A stretch of 64,000 nucleotides of DNA from Ascaris suum (GCA_013433145.1 CM024168.1:15120868-15184867), one strand, 5' to 3'. Counted from the first letter of the stretch, positions 28,184 through 41,145 are shown. The notes: generated from the letters alone by a model not told the origin. Translations and numbers: made by a program.

Positions 28184-28260
28184 AATTTAGTGCATCGCTC
28201 CCTGTTTTGTTTCCACATATATGACTTCTAATATTATTTCCGGCAATGGATTGATCATAA
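28184..28260 (-). CDS. Candidate exon
   Basis: Minus strand, strong acceptor GCTATTTCAG, donor GTATTC. The frame YDQSIAGNNIRSHICGNKTG has an N-K-T sequon. It begins after one base and ends in phase 1, which does not join directly to the next exon (27936-28105). A second frame is open over most of it. The acceptor lies against the plus-strand candidate at 28270. Confidence 0.35.
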
Positions 28261-28269
28261 CTGAAATAG

Positions 28270-28367
28270 CGCCGACGCTGGGACGTTTAATTTTGGACCC
28301 CCAATAAGACTCGAAGGCGATTTGCGCCAAGATGCAATGACCGATATAAAAGCTGACTCGCTAGCCA
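28270..28367 (+). CDS. Candidate plus-strand exon
   Basis: A plus-strand frame ending at a perfect GTAAGT donor. It reads FNFGPPIRLEGDLRQDAM and on, with normal codon use, in a GC-richer patch. The only acceptor is a poor CTGAAATAG. If not spliced it runs to a stop nine codons on. It could be an exon of an opposite-strand gene or a decayed copy of one. Confidence 0.32.
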
Positions 28368-28702
28368 GTAAGTTTGAAGCTGTGCGGAATTGACATACCA
28401 TTTACAGCGGTTTCAGCTAAATTATGACGGAACGTTTCTTGATTTAGTTCTTCGAAGGAATTATGAAGATTCAAATTAATTCACCTCATAGGTATTCAAC
28501 GCCATCAAACTTCACAAAATGGGGCCTCACATGACGCGAAACGGAACGTGTTGATTTTGGAAGAATTACTAGCGAAGGGAAGTCTTCAGATGAAGTTTGT
28601 GAATTTCGGCACGTCATGAAAATCCGAGCAATCTCTCAAATTATGATACATTGATAGATGTAATCTCCGTTAAACATCTCCAAGTGGCAAAACATTTTCT
28701 AC

Positions 28703-28817
28703 GAATTCAGGAAACATTCCGAGCATAACCTCTGCAAAATCGGGCGATGATTCCCATAGTGAGCACGGCAATGGCAACGTTGTTTCGCATGCATTCGAAT
28801 TCAAGAATTCATCTTCC
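28703..28817 (-). CDS. Candidate exon, acidic
   Basis: Minus strand, strong acceptor TGTGCTCTCTCTCAG; only one frame is open. It begins EDEFLNSNACETTLPLPCS and is acidic with two cysteines. It ends in phase 0 at GTAGAA (28697-28702), or continues to a stop at 28670. Phase does not match the exons just downstream, so at least one more exon or an alternative end is needed. Confidence 0.45.
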
Positions 28818-30090
28818 CTGAGAGAGAGCACAATCATGAGCATATCACTTGTTAGAAAATTGGAATGAGGAGATACCGAAAGAATGCATTTCGTACCAAC
28901 AAACCGAATCACTTAAATATGCAAAACTGAAGAAAGAAAATTTGAATAGGAACAAACGATGTTTTATTCCGATGCAACAGTATGATTTTATAAGTCAGCA
29001 TGTGCTATGCGAAAATTTTGCATAATTATGAAAAGTACAATAATCTTTGATGACAAGGATTATGTCTCTCCATGAAAGCTCGAGAGATTTAAACTCGAAG
29101 CAAGATGATTTCAGCCTTCTTTTCCCAATAAATCGATTAGCAAATTATCTTCATTAAAATCGCACTTAAAATTTGTCAAAGCGCTTAGCGTCAGCGATAT
29201 TCTCATAGGTAGAAATGATGGAAATATTTTCTGACAAATAAACTTTCACCTCAAAATTTTGCAACTATCCAACTGAAAAATATTTTATAATTTGCATAAA
29301 ACGTTCTGTATTTGCATATTTGACAGCTGACTAGTTCTCTAGCCACAGCAACTAAAATCTTAATAAATGGCTGCTTTTATTCCACGCTGATGATGAAAGA
29401 GATTGATAAATGCAAAGGTTTTTGAGCGGCAAACGGAAATAGATTTATCTCTTCATTTAGCTTTCACCTCACTTACAAAATATTATTTTAAAAAAACTCA
29501 TGACGCCGATGAAGGGATTTTATATGCACTTTGAAACAAAGCGAAATTTGTATTTCTTCGATGATCTACTTTCTCGATGGAATTTTCGAATTGTGCCACA
29601 TTCACTACTGTTATTTCGGAAGGCAAGCCTTCAAATTGTTTGATAGAGGAAAAGAAAGAAGTGTTTTAACAAGCAGATGACTTAGAAAACTGAAATTCAT
29701 CAAACGAAAGAAGAGTTAAGTGAATTTACACAGCAAAACATCGGTTTTTATGTATGTCAATTGTCCTTTCACTACCATGATTGCAAAAGTCTCGAGTAAG
29801 ACGAAGTATAACGCATTGAAGGTTCCACAAGCAGTAGAAATTGTCGGTTCAAAAAGCACACATAGAGTAGTGCTATTTTATAGAATCAGGTCAAATTCAA
29901 ATAATCTTATTTCGTAAGTAATTCTGCCCCAATGTTCTTTGACGAACAACTAAGAGATATTGCAAGAAATCGACCACATTGCATCAGTCGTTAGTTCATC
30001 AATTATTCCGCCAAATACTTCATTTGTTATGCATGCACGCAACAATGTTTACCGATATTCATAAGAGAAGAGCGAAATAACCAGTATTAC
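28818..30090. other. Intron-like sequence
   Basis: AT-rich; a 65-codon plus-strand frame at 29720-29917 is unsupported. Nothing else seen. Confidence 0.4.
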
Positions 30091-30130
30091 CTGTTTCCAC
30101 TTATGCATCCATCAATAAAATCTCGTGCAC
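30091..30130 (-). CDS. Candidate 40-bp exon
   Basis: Good acceptor on the minus strand (ATTGCTCCTCTCAG) and good donor CAG|GTAATA. Only one of three frames is open: ARDFIDGCISGN, starting after two bases and ending in phase 2. Splice sites are better than its length alone would suggest. Confidence 0.42.
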
Positions 30131-30383
30131 CTGAGAGGAGCAATTTCATCTGAGCACGTCACGTGGCCAATTTTATCTTCAATTGTTCACCTCCTTGATA
30201 TGATCTCTCATTCATTTATATCTCCATATGACTCCTATGAACGGAAGTATTTTTTATCAACAATTTACTTAATATTGGTAATTGGCATTTCATTAAAATA
30301 GAAGTAAGTTGAATGTCGGATGAAAAATTTCCGACGAGAATAAAATAACTGAATGAATCATTTTTAATATTTGCAATCGACAG

Positions 30384-30617
30384 CAGATATTGCAGTGGTT
30401 GATTATTCAAGTGGCGTCAAATTTCAGAGGAAAATTTCTCGAGGAACCAAATTTCTCAGGAATTTGGGACGAAAAGAGAAGATTATTGATAGGCGAGGAT
30501 CTTATGTCCGTGAGGGGCGCTCTTATTGTGAAAGTTTTAAGGATAAGATGGGAGGAGAGTGAACGGGACAACAGAAGGGGTCGCAGAATATTGTTCATTG
30601 AGATAGAAAGCGACTGA
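30384..30617 (+). CDS. Possible plus-strand terminal exon
   Basis: After the acceptor-like TTGCAATCGACAG a plus-strand frame runs 77 codons to TGA. It is rich in charged residues near its end (WEESERDNRRGRRILF). AATAAA occurs downstream at about 30704 and again near 30735. A second plus frame and a minus frame are also open here, so the evidence is mostly length plus poly(A)-like signals. Confidence 0.3.
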   Translation, partial: QILQWLIIQVASNFRGKFLEEPNFSGIWDEKRRLLIGEDLMSVRGALIVKVLRIRWEESERDNRRGRRILFIEIESD

Positions 30618-33600
30618 TGGAAATGTGAAGGGGTAAAACGCCTAAGTGAATTCTTTTAATATGTCGGTTATAGAAAGTGCTATATATATACGGCTGTCTC
30701 CTAAATAAAATGATATGACGTTCTACTTCTACAGAATAAACCAAAAAAACGCATCGTCGCGCTCCTTTCAGATGAAATAGAAACTGTGATGGGAATGTCC
30801 TTGTCAAGGTTGTTGTTCCCACTGGAAAACGATACGTCACACAATTTCATTCTTTTCTTTAGTAGCGACCCATCACAGAATTTATGCACAAATAAGCAAA
30901 AAGTGCTCAAAAATCAAAAATTATTCATATGCTGCAAAGCGTAGCAAACAATGGCGTAACGATTGAGAGAAATTTGTGAGGCGTTTCAAAAACCCTCTGA
31001 AATAACTTAGACATCACGAGATAGAAAATAATATGAGTTGACTATGAATTTATAAAAATTTTTGCAGCTATGAACGTGAAGGATGAGATCAATTTAAATG
31101 AAGAGTTGATAGCTATATCTTTGAAACTCTTTTTAAAACTTTCGCCCAATATGATGAATCATTTTTGCTCAGAATGATTGATTTTTGGTGATGCACAGAA
31201 CGACCCTTATGCGGCAATATTTTTCACTGCAAATAAGCAAGAAGAAATAAAAGATATTCGCAAACTAACACATCAAATAAATCATCGACTGTGTCTCTTT
31301 GTTCGATCGTTTATTTCAGGATCGAGGCGGCAAATTTCAGTGCGCAACAGCATCAAAATAACAAGAATTTTTCTGCCCCTCTTTCTGCCGTTTGGCTGAC
31401 AACTTCTTTCTTATTTTCGTCATAAAATTTTTATTAGTAGTGCCCTTAGCTTCGAAACATTCTTATCTCGTTAAATCGTTGCCTTTTCGGTGCATTGAAG
31501 AAAGATAATTATGATCCATTACCGGCTTAGCACTCTCTTCTGTCATATTTCTCTGAACTCTTGGTTGAGCCAAATGAGTTGAATTACTGACGGTTGTTTC
31601 ATTCCCTACAGTCATATTAATTTATACTGGCGGATTCATGGCATTCATTAAAAACGAGCAATTTTCCTGCGAAATAGAGTGGAATAATCATCGAGTTCTA
31701 TAAATCTGGAAATAATTCACCCTAACCCCTTCCCCCTTCGTTCATTTAGCAGCGTTTCACGCTTTAATCGAGCATCATTCATGTAATATGCAAATATAAA
31801 ATAATCGAAGAGAGGATATCGAAGAAGGATGACGATAGCGACAAAATTGTTTACAAAGATATGGGCTATTGACATTTACATGAGAAACAAATAGAACAAC
31901 TTTAAAAAAAAATTGTCAAACGTTGGGCAATTTTAAAAAATGGATAAATAATATTTTCGAATTTTAATGACGGATGATTATTGATGAGTTTTCGAGAATG
32001 CTTAAAAACAACAAATTAAGCAATATTCACCTTTCTGTAGGTGATTTTCTAGAACGATGGGAGTGTTTTTCGAGCGATTCGATGCATATAAGCAAATAGA
32101 AATTTTAATTTTAGGATTTGTTGACAATGGTTCACATTGCAAATTGATGCAATCATAAAACGCAAAAAATTCCACCTTCACGAAATCAAAGAAGAAGAAA
32201 TTTGCTGAATGCTTTTTTTTTTCACATGAAATGCTTTTCAACATGCATTTCGTGATATGTCGATCGTACTTACAAGTCAGCTATTGAGGGCGTTTTGCAT
32301 TTCTTTTAGTTATCCATTACGATGATGAAAGTGTCGAAAAACATTGACTACTTTTTAATTAATAAAGAATTCTCTTTTTTTATTAAATGATGATGATGGA
32401 ATAATGTCTAAGCGATAATACTAAAATTCTGTTATGATAGGATTATATGCAAAGATGGGATGTTCAACGAGGAGAACAGAATGCAGCTACAGGAGGAAAG
32501 CACAAGGGCTGCAGGAAGAGGAGACACTGTGATCTCTCTTGGATTCTTATGGATTGTGAGGAAATTTATAAATTTAGGAAAAAAGACTTGATTATGAGTC
32601 TCTTTCTGACGTTACAACATAATAACAACAAAAAATGACTTGAAGAAAAGTTGACGAAATTTCAAGTTGTTTCACAGATGAGAGAATCAAATGAGTACTA
32701 TTATGCAATGAATTCATGTAAATAAAAACATATATTTTATGAGATATTCTTAAGCATCAATAGAATATAACGTAGATGGAGACGTACAAAACGAGGAATC
32801 TTGTTTTTTTTTTTAGATAATTTAATTTCCTGCAAAAGAACGGTAAAAATTTTCATTAAAATGCTCTTTTCTCCACTAAATGAAATTTCGGTTTTTGACA
32901 ATTTATCCGCTGTAATTTTTGAAAAAATTATGCGGTTTTTTTTTCCAATTTCATCTTTCATCATCAAAGAAAATGAGACGAAATATTTTAATAACTTAGA
33001 AGAGAAAGAAAATTTTTGTACTTAAATAAAATGTAACTTACTCATGATGTATGAAGGAAGTTTGTTGCTTCTTTTTTTTTGGTCTTCTCATTACGAATAA
33101 GAAGACGATGTAAAATATGAGCCTATTCTTTCGATATGCCGATAATGAACTGCAACAAACGTGCTAACAATGAAGAAGGTAGAGAAAAATGAAGGATACA
33201 TTACAAGGGATATTTGTTTGAATTTTAATGGCAACCCGTTTGATGTGAATCTCTAGAAAAAACCTCCGAGGAGAATTGATCCTAAATAAATAAAGCAAAC
33301 CGATCGTGAAAATCTTTCTTTCAGAGCATTTCCATTCTTCATGGGTTGCACAGAATTGATTCAGGATAGCCTGGAAATGAACGTTTCGTATTTCAAAAAA
33401 AAGCCAAATAAACTTTCACTATTTTAGTGATCGACTTCTATACAATCATTGTCGCTGATGTATTCTTACAGCAAGAATAATTGCAATTATATTTTTCATA
33501 GCGAATGTATCTTCTTCACTCCAACTATGTAACATTAAGAACCTAACAGCTGATGAGAAGTCCGCGTTTCGCTACCTAGAAACGCAAGAGGAGGGCGGAA

Positions 33601-34854
33601 TGTGCGTATGGGTGGGAGGAGGGGGGGGGGGGAGGGAAGGATGTGACAATAAGCATAGATAAAGCAAATGTAAGATATATTTAAAGTGAGTGTAGATATG
33701 CACAGAGCTATTTACCCACGCTTCTAACATTGCAGGCATAAGTTACCCATAAGAACGCTTTAAAAGGCAGAACAAATGAACCAACACAAATAGTACCATG
33801 ATGTGAAAGTATTTCCGTACATAAAACATAATTTTATTAAAGAAAGAAAGAAATAAGAAAAACTCAATAGAATTGAGGAAGGAGACTGAGTGTAATAATT
33901 GCTTCATTCAAACAACGTTTGCTCATTGAGGAAAATGTTTGCGAGGAAACTACCTGAATTTTACATTCGAGTTTGCTGAAGAGAATATTCAATGACAAAT
34001 GGTCTCATAAATAAGCTGACACGCCAAATTTATTTAATTTCATGAAAATTTGATAATTCTCTATGCATTAAAAATAGATATACTATCATATATTATATTG
34101 AACTTTTTCTAAGCCAACTATTTTTCTCAGCATCTACAGAATTCCGATGTGGTATTTTACCTTTTTTTTCTATATTAATAGATATTATCAACCTTCGTTA
34201 AATACTTTTAGCTTGGGGATATTCACGTTCATCAATTAGAATTTTCAAATGATAACTATCATTTTCATAGATTCAATGAAACTTAGAAGAAATGTTTTGG
34301 GGACGAAATTTGCTGAAAAAAATCCTAAAAATCAGCCAACGAATTGTGAAAGTAATTAAATGCTTTTATTAGAAAAATATGAATTAAAAAAATTTTTCAT
34401 TAGAAACTTTTTAATAATTCATTTCGTTGATATTATTCCACTAGGACTGTAGTTGAACGATTGTGCGTTGATGAGCGCAATTTGCCATATAAATGAGCTG
34501 ATTTGCAAGAATTGAGCAGCTCAAAAAAATTTCGGAAATGAAACAAATACAAAAATAATGAGGAAGTTGAACTAGTGTTCGTTGGAAGAGCATAAAACAA
34601 AATCATCTCTGAGAAAATATTTGATCATTTATGCCACATGTTCCGAACATATTCATACTAAAACAAGCAAATACCTGAGATATTGCTATAAATGATGCAG
34701 TAAGAAGAACGGATATTGTTTCACTTGATAGTGCTCTATATCAATAGTATAGCTAATTTATGTTGGATATCCCCTAAAGTATTACCACCTATTAGGCTAA
34801 TGAACAATTTAATGACATGTGAAGGTAAGGGCGTAAACTTGAATAGATATTTAC
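30618..34854. other. Long AT-rich stretch, nothing firm
   Basis: No supported exon. A plus-strand TTATTTCAG near 31319 is followed by a short open frame to a stop. A microexon-like segment on the minus strand near 33544-33577 has a pyrimidine-rich acceptor but is too short to judge. A G12 run lies at 33621. Confidence 0.35.
33621..33632. repeat. Poly-G tract, G12
   Basis: Twelve consecutive G residues flanked by further GGGA words; potential G-quadruplex. Confidence 0.95.
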
Positions 34855-34944
34855 GGTTCCGTACTGTGCGCTGTTTATGACTAATTTCCTTTGAAAAAAG
34901 CCAGGATAATCGGCCGAGAAAAGAAAAGATCCAGCCTTATTAAG
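34855..34944 (-). CDS. Coding exon, 30 codons
   Basis: Minus strand, acceptor TTTTTGTTCGGGCAG, donor GTAAAT, phase 0 at both ends. The peptide LNKAGSFLFSADYPGFFQRK... is aromatic-rich and looks like part of a folded domain. A neighbouring frame extends further upstream to about 34977, but the acceptor gives a natural start. Family not recognised. Confidence 0.5.
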
Positions 34945-35716
34945 CTGCCCGAACAAAAACACAATTTGCAAGAGCAATCACATAACCGGCTGACCTCCAA
35001 GTCGACGTTGCAATATCATATGAAAGAAAGCAGAAGGTGGAAAATAAGAAATTAAAAAATAGAAAAGCAAAAAGCCAGAGTAAATGGGGATGAAATTGGA
35101 ATTTAAAAAATTAGAACCTCGTTGCGCTCTATCGCTATTTTAATGGGGAGTATTACTGAATTTTAAAAGAAACCAGATAAAACCAGACAGACAAAACGTT
35201 TTTACTGTACACATTCCATAAAGAATGAACATTTGGAGTAAGCTGAGATTATTACCTTTCACTAGAAGCGTTTAGTAGGTGAGTGTCAAACTGTTATCGT
35301 CAACAAGGCAATTCGTCTGCTTCTATTTGCAGCAAATTCCCATAGGCAGTATTCATTTAACGAAGCTACGGCAGCTGTTGCCAGATACTCGAACCACCTA
35401 TAAGCAGAGCTAATCTGCGTGCGATTATTAAAAGCGACTGGTTCAGATGGGTTTTTTTCATTAACTCACGCGTTTTGCATAAACATAAACAATTTCAGTA
35501 AGAGAAAAGAATCAATGAAATTAGCTAATGCTACCTACGAATATGTTGGAGTTAGCAAATAAAGTGGCTACTAAAAAGCATTTACTTCCGGTGTCGATCG
35601 ATTCGATATTCAAGAGCAAGCCTATTCCAGCGATGATAATATATTCATTTCTCGCTATTAATTGGTGAGAGGTATTAATTTCAATAGATCATACTAATGC
35701 ATCGTTTATTCTCATA

Positions 35717-35746
35717 TGCTACCTTTGTTTTCATTCAGGTAAGTAT
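35717..35746 (+). promoter_or_regulatory. Recursive-splice-like AG|GTAAGT site
   Basis: On the plus strand a pyrimidine-rich acceptor (CTTTGTTTTCATTCAG) is followed at once by a perfect donor (GTAAGTATC), giving the juxtaposed 3'/5' splice motif of ratcheting or zero-length-exon sites in long introns. It needs a plus-strand transcript across this region, which is not shown; the strongest nearby exons are on the minus strand. It may be chance. Confidence 0.4.
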
Positions 35747-36428
35747 CGCGTGCATCTTTCAAAAACTAAATCAACTGGGAATGAAGTGAGCGGCAATAAG
35801 TTGAAATTGAAGGGCGTAAGCAATTAGCTGTTTCACATCGGATGTTATGAACCTTGCAACGAATCCCTCTTATTACTGATTACGAGAATCGCCATATTGC
35901 ACAGTATGCCTCCATTTGAAGCCATAGAAACATATCAACATGGACGGGCTTAGGCTAACATAGAGTCAATGTTCATTCGAAAGCATCCACTCGGTTGGCC
36001 TGATATCATATAAAATTTCACTAGTGGAACATCAATGTTATTTTAATTACATTTTGTGATCAATTAAATTTCAAGGAAATCATTTAAACTAAGAAGGCAA
36101 TAGGATGCGCTATTATAGGATACAATCTGTGAGGTCTGAGGCTTGCTATTGGTGCAGTATAGTGTGCATTAAACTACCACTTCGCTTAACAAAATTTGGC
36201 TTGTTTTACCATATAAGTTCTTAAATGAATGCAAACCTATTTTGTTATGAACTGAATACGTCCAAGCTCACAAATAAATTATTAATGCTCTGTTTTCTAA
36301 AAACGTTTGGTAATTTTTATTCTCTATTTCCGCTTTTGTTTCACAAGTATTTATAGAAACCGATAAAATATTGCGCTTCTAATGGCATAGATTCCTCTCG
36401 AATACCGAATAGGAAAATCGCTCCATTT

Positions 36429-36514
36429 CCTCCATAATACTAAATCACTAACATATATTTCTGTACTAATACCTCCATAATACTAAAAATCCACATATTT
36501 CTGTTCTCTACTAC
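36429..36514. repeat. 43-bp imperfect tandem duplication
   Basis: CCTCCATAATACTAAA...CATATATTTCTG at 36429 is repeated from 36472 as CCTCCATAATACTAAA...CACATATTTCTG. Confidence 0.8.
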
Positions 36515-37395
36515 TGATAATTATGATCGATACGCATTGACCATACAGTTAAAACTTCCAATTGTATGCATCATCACAAATGTCTGGTAGATTATCGTAC
36601 GATAAATTATATCATCGCTGAATAACACTAAGCAAGTGAATTACAAAATAGCTATCATCTGTAGAAGAGTAAAAGGCGATCATTATCATGCATTTAATGC
36701 ACTATGAGGGAAACATTCAGAAAATCATTGCACAGGCGAAAAGGCTTTCTTCAGAGGAAAATCACCTCCAATTGAATGAAAGAGAATAGAAAAGAGACCT
36801 ATGTAGAGAGACCTCTATTATGATATCAGTGTTTTTAGTCGAAACGCCGTCAGCGAAATAGAGGATGAGAAACGAGAAATAATCTCTAAATGTTAAAATA
36901 AAATATTATGAAATAAATAAATCAAATATTTCAATTATTAAGTAAAACGGAAAATAACATAGTAAATATATAGTACGTCACAAATTGCATATGCTTACTT
37001 GAACAAGAATTGCATATTTCTGCGTTATTTCCTTAATAAATAACTCAAAGACTGCATAATTGACAATCGTTCATAAGTCGCGTATTCGGTGGACGTATAA
37101 GATTGTACCATAACAGTAATATAGTATCTTCAATATAATTGTTTAAATGTTTATACTTCTACTCGATTTGTGCTACAATCTGATGAGAAAAGAGCGCTCT
37201 AAAAGAAAGCGATCGGTCGCTCCTTAAACAGCTTTCGTTTTTAAACGAATATGCGCATTGCATTTGTGAGAATCCAGGTAGCTCGCAATAAAAAAGCAAC
37301 ATTCATTGCCGAATATGAATGCAAACAATAGCAAAACGTTAGACAAAAGCATTCTGCTATGAAGTCAATTCGTTGTAGAAGCAGTTCTCAGCCCT

Positions 37396-37424
<29 letters not shown>
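37396..37424. repeat. Poly-C tract, C29
   Basis: Twenty-nine consecutive C residues on the plus strand, the longest of six such runs in the window. Confidence 0.95.
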
Positions 37425-37426
<2 letters not shown>

Positions 37427-37552
37427 CGCCGAAAAAAACCGTCAATTGTCCCTCGGCTGTTGGGAAGCAAACATTTCACATTCAAAAATAACATGACAAA
37501 ATGACTCTTAGTTTTGAATTACTGCTTTTTTGCAGTGCTCACCGCACTATAG

Positions 37553-37852
37553 TTACGAAAGAATTCGTGCCTTTGTCACCCTTATAACGCTTTTAACTAT
37601 AAGCGCCGTCAATAAAGGCTCTTCATTAACGACCTTGAGTTCGTTATGAATGAATTTAATTTCTTCTTGGTGTAATAAGTTTCGGATTATTTTCCACAAA
37701 TAAATGCCAAATTTGAATATCATTTTCAAGGATAGTAAGACTGCAACAGAAATCTTTAAAGGCAAATATTGTGATCGATTTGTTTTTTGTGCTCTTAGAA
37801 CGATTTCACAATATTCTCTCAGTCGGATTATATAAAATGCGTGTTCTTCCAT
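37553..37852 (-). CDS. Unidentified 99-codon open frame
   Basis: Minus-strand frame starting MEEHAFYIIRLREYC and rich in Lys, Ile and Leu, long for such AT-rich DNA. A GTTGCAG inside it and GTCGTT near its end could bound a smaller exon. An acceptor (AAAATTAAAG) one base before the ATG would fit the phase-2 end of the exon at 38057-38171. It may be an exon or a short intact frame; no family seen. Confidence 0.33.
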   Translation of the reverse strand: MEEHAFYIIRLREYCEIVLRAQKTNRSQYLPLKISVAVLLSLKMIFKFGIYLWKIIRNLLHQEEIKFIHNELKVVNEEPLLTALIVKSVIRVTKARILS

Positions 37853-38056
37853 TCTTTAATTTTACCACTCGTATTTATCTTCGCAAGATGGAAGTTATTT
37901 GAGTGGAAGTAAAAGCGAATTACCTAGCAACGTTTTGAATTCTTTAGGTTAAAGCTAACTGACTCGACGGCATTTTTTTTTCGTCTTCATATGAGAGGGA
38001 AAACTAATAGCACAGTGGTTGTCAATAAAACGATTCGTGGCTATGTCGATATATAC

Positions 38057-38171
38057 TGTAGAAGTTTCGCTTGTTTTGCTTCAAACAATAGGCTAAAAGG
38101 ATCGGATGATTTGTAAATTTCGTTGAAGGTTCCATCCGCCTGGTTCCTCCCCGTTTCCTCAATAGTCCGCG
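38057..38171 (-). CDS. Candidate exon, 37 codons
   Basis: Minus strand, acceptor GATAGATAAGCAG, donor GTATAT. The frame RTIEETGRNQADGTFNEIYK... is hydrophilic and helix-prone. It starts after two bases and ends in phase 2. A second frame (QIDKQRGLLRKRGG...) is open from a nearby alternative acceptor, so reading frame is not settled. Confidence 0.42.
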
Positions 38172-41062
38172 CTGCTTATCTATCTGTCACATCCTTCTAG
38201 CAATATTCAAAAAACCATTTCTAGGTCTTTCTCATGCTCTCTTTTCGCTCTCTGAAATTCTGTCCCATGTATATTTTGTAAATTTTTCCACCCATGTTCA
38301 TAATGTGTCGATGGGCTTTCCTCACCTCTATAATATATTTAGTTATTACTTTCGTTTTTTTTTAATATTTTAGACAGGAGACGCTACTTTATGTTGTGTC
38401 GGTTCAGTGAAATTCTTCTTCACTTTCTTTTTCAAAGAGCTTGCAGAAAGAAATATTGATTTGTAAGTTGTGCCCAATTTTTGTTCCTGGAATTATATGA
38501 GATGAAATAAATCGGAGTAGTTCTCAGGGTGCACATAAAAGTTATGCCACTCTGCCATTATCTCTTTTATTGGCGTAAGTTAAAACGATCAGACGAACAA
38601 GAAAGCACCACACACACTCACTTGAATATAGACTTGACAACCCCACAATGCGCTTTTCGCCAAAAAAAGTGCAAAAGAGCGCAAAAGAATATGAAAAAAA
38701 ATTCGTTATTTGATTTCTTCGAAATCATGTGAAGTACGCAAAAATTCAAGTAAAAGAGTTCCAATTTGAATGAATGAATAGTCAAGAAAAGATGCTGAAA
38801 CGCTGGCTCTATTAGTTGACATTTCGTTCGCTTTCAAGAAGTATCTAGCGGTAAATTGATTAGTGCATGTGAACTGAAATAAAAGCGTCGAAAGAACTTT
38901 GAAAGGAACGAAATAAGCAATGCTTATAGAACTGTGTTGAAAAGTTGCTCAAGCTGCAAATGTTGATGTGATCGAAATGTGGAGGAGATACCCCTTGTCT
39001 ATGACAGGTGAATGCCGTGCCTTTTCCAGTCGTTCACCTTTTTCCTCTTCTCAACATCGATCGCATTATACTATCAAAATTAATGAAAAAGAACTATTCA
39101 GGGCTTAAAAAGAAGACTTCAAAGAGAAAAGAATTCAAACGTAATATTACGATAGAAATGCGTTGCAAGAACGACGATTCCAATTAACAAAGCGTTTCTC
39201 CTGAGATTAGTTGCACAATAGAAATCGAGAACATCAATTTAAATTAGCTATTCCATTCAAGATATTTTTTTTTTACAGAATTAGTCTAGAGCTCAGTCGA
39301 ACTAGATTATCTATTTTCCGATTCGTTGCATCTATGCAGGTACCTTCAAATATGATCGATATTTGAATGGAATCGCCAGCAAAGACCGATTGCTAATTTC
39401 TTTAGCACTATCAGCTATATGATGATTAACGACAAGAAGTTCGAAGAAAATATTTCATGATATAACTTTCTTCACAAATGGAAAAAACCATCTTTCATTT
39501 ATGCCCTCTGCTATTGCTATACTCAGCTGACGTAAACTGATGCAACACAACTAAGAAGCATGAAATGCCCAAATCGCCACCTCAGGTTATCTCAGCTATT
39601 TATGAACATGAACGCAACTGAAGCGATGCCTAAAAAGCTAGAAGTTTTTGAGCACAGTCAACTGAAACGCTGTATTTGCGTTTTAAGAAGCGATGAGATA
39701 CTCATCAAACTACAAATATAGGTTCTTAGAATGAAATGCTGAAAATGCGTTTCCCAGAAACCGTAGATATTTGCCCAAATCATCCGATTTTCTGCGTGCT
39801 AAATTTCAAAAATTCATATTTGTCACGAACATTATCACTTTCATGCCCAAGAATCTGCATTGGTAAAGTTTAGCTGCCATCCGAAGAACTAAAAAAATTC
39901 TTCTGGTCCTTCCCACTTTCTGATGGTCTCAAAAAATGAAAATAGCACCGCTACCTACGCGTATGGAAGTGAAAATTACTGAAGGTGTGGAAAAATCCAC
40001 GTTTGAGGATCATTAAAAGCGAAACAGTTGGAAAAATTGCGCTTCACTCAAGCAAATAAGAATCAATGCTTGTTGACGATCGAATGACATAACATATGAA
40101 CCGTTAAAGTTGGTGTGATGCTAAACGAGAAAAACACATGGTCTAATGATGAGAAAAGCTTATTACGTAAACGATTAAGTGAAGCGAAACTGAGACTAAT
40201 CAACTTGAGCACGTTGAATAATCCGCAATTTTTAAACTATGGATTTGTCCATTTTCAACTCTGAAGTTTTTACGAGAGAAAGGTGCAATGATGTAATAAA
40301 AATAGGTCATCTCTTTGGGCAATAAGAGTGGCCTCTTTCAACAAAAAACCTTATTAAGAATCTGCACTCAACATTCGACTGCATACTAACATAAAAGAAG
40401 GCGCTAATACACGTCAGAGGCATATGCTCTCCATGTTTCTGAAGGCATATGGTAGCTGATCCCAAATATTGAGCTCAGAACAAAGGAACATGAACTTGAG
40501 CGCTTTTAAAAACGACAAATAAAACCAACCGAACCGGACATAGCAGGCTCAGTGCGCTAGATTCCGTCGCACAAAATTTTACGCAGATGTATATAATGTA
40601 CGTAAGTGGACAGACATCACTTTTAGCATTTGGCGTAAATCTGCAAAAAGCTGTAAAGTATACGAAAAGGGCAACCATTACATCGATTGGGAAAACTCCA
40701 TTAAAGAAATTTAAGTGAGGTAAGCCGAAGAAGCTGGAGTAACCTGGTCGCCGAAACTCTTAGTATTGGTTCATTTACTCTGGCAGGTGCGGGCAAAAGT
40801 TGGGATAATTGGACGTGTCCGGCTAGCTGGTTAGGCTTGATGTAGTTTGACTGGCGTCACAGCAGCTCATTTAACACAGTGGTGACGCTCAAGACCCATT
40901 TCGCTCAAAATGGTCATGTTTTGTGCTGGTTGTTGACGGCTGAAGGTATGTGGTGTACATGCTGAGGATATCTTCTGCGTGATCGACTTTTGCCATCTGT
41001 CGATGACAGTATATGGTGCAAAGAGAAATATTCGCTGTGAGCTTTCTCTTATGCAAAAATAC
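38172..41062. other. Mostly intron-like; weak splice pairs
   Basis: A plus-strand pair (acceptor TAGTTCTCAG, donor GTAAGT) bounds 38528-38574 with one 15-codon frame, and a CGCAG|ATG...|GTAAGT motif occurs near 40577-40597. Both are too short to call. The rest shows nothing. Confidence 0.3.
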
Positions 41063-41145
41063 CTAAAACTATGAGGATTTTGCTGATGTTTGCATACTGC
41101 TGCTGTTAGTTCATCGAAAAGATGAAGTTGCCAAAGGCATACATC
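41063..41145 (-). CDS. Coding exon, 27 codons
   Basis: Minus strand, good acceptor GATTCGAGGATTTCAG and donor AG|GTATTT. The peptide DVCLWQLHLFDELTAAVCKH has a regular helix-like pattern and two cysteines. It starts in phase 0 and ends in phase 2. It lies in a GC-richer block (40860-41560) in which longer minus-strand frames are open, so the whole block may be coding or be a mobile-element remnant. Confidence 0.45.

Noticed and set aside
35226..35415. Plus-strand donor GTGAGT, 54-bp intron and strong TTTGCAG acceptor at 35331
   Set aside because: The only open upstream frame hits a stop three codons after the junction; the splice pair looks real in form but carries no coding frame.
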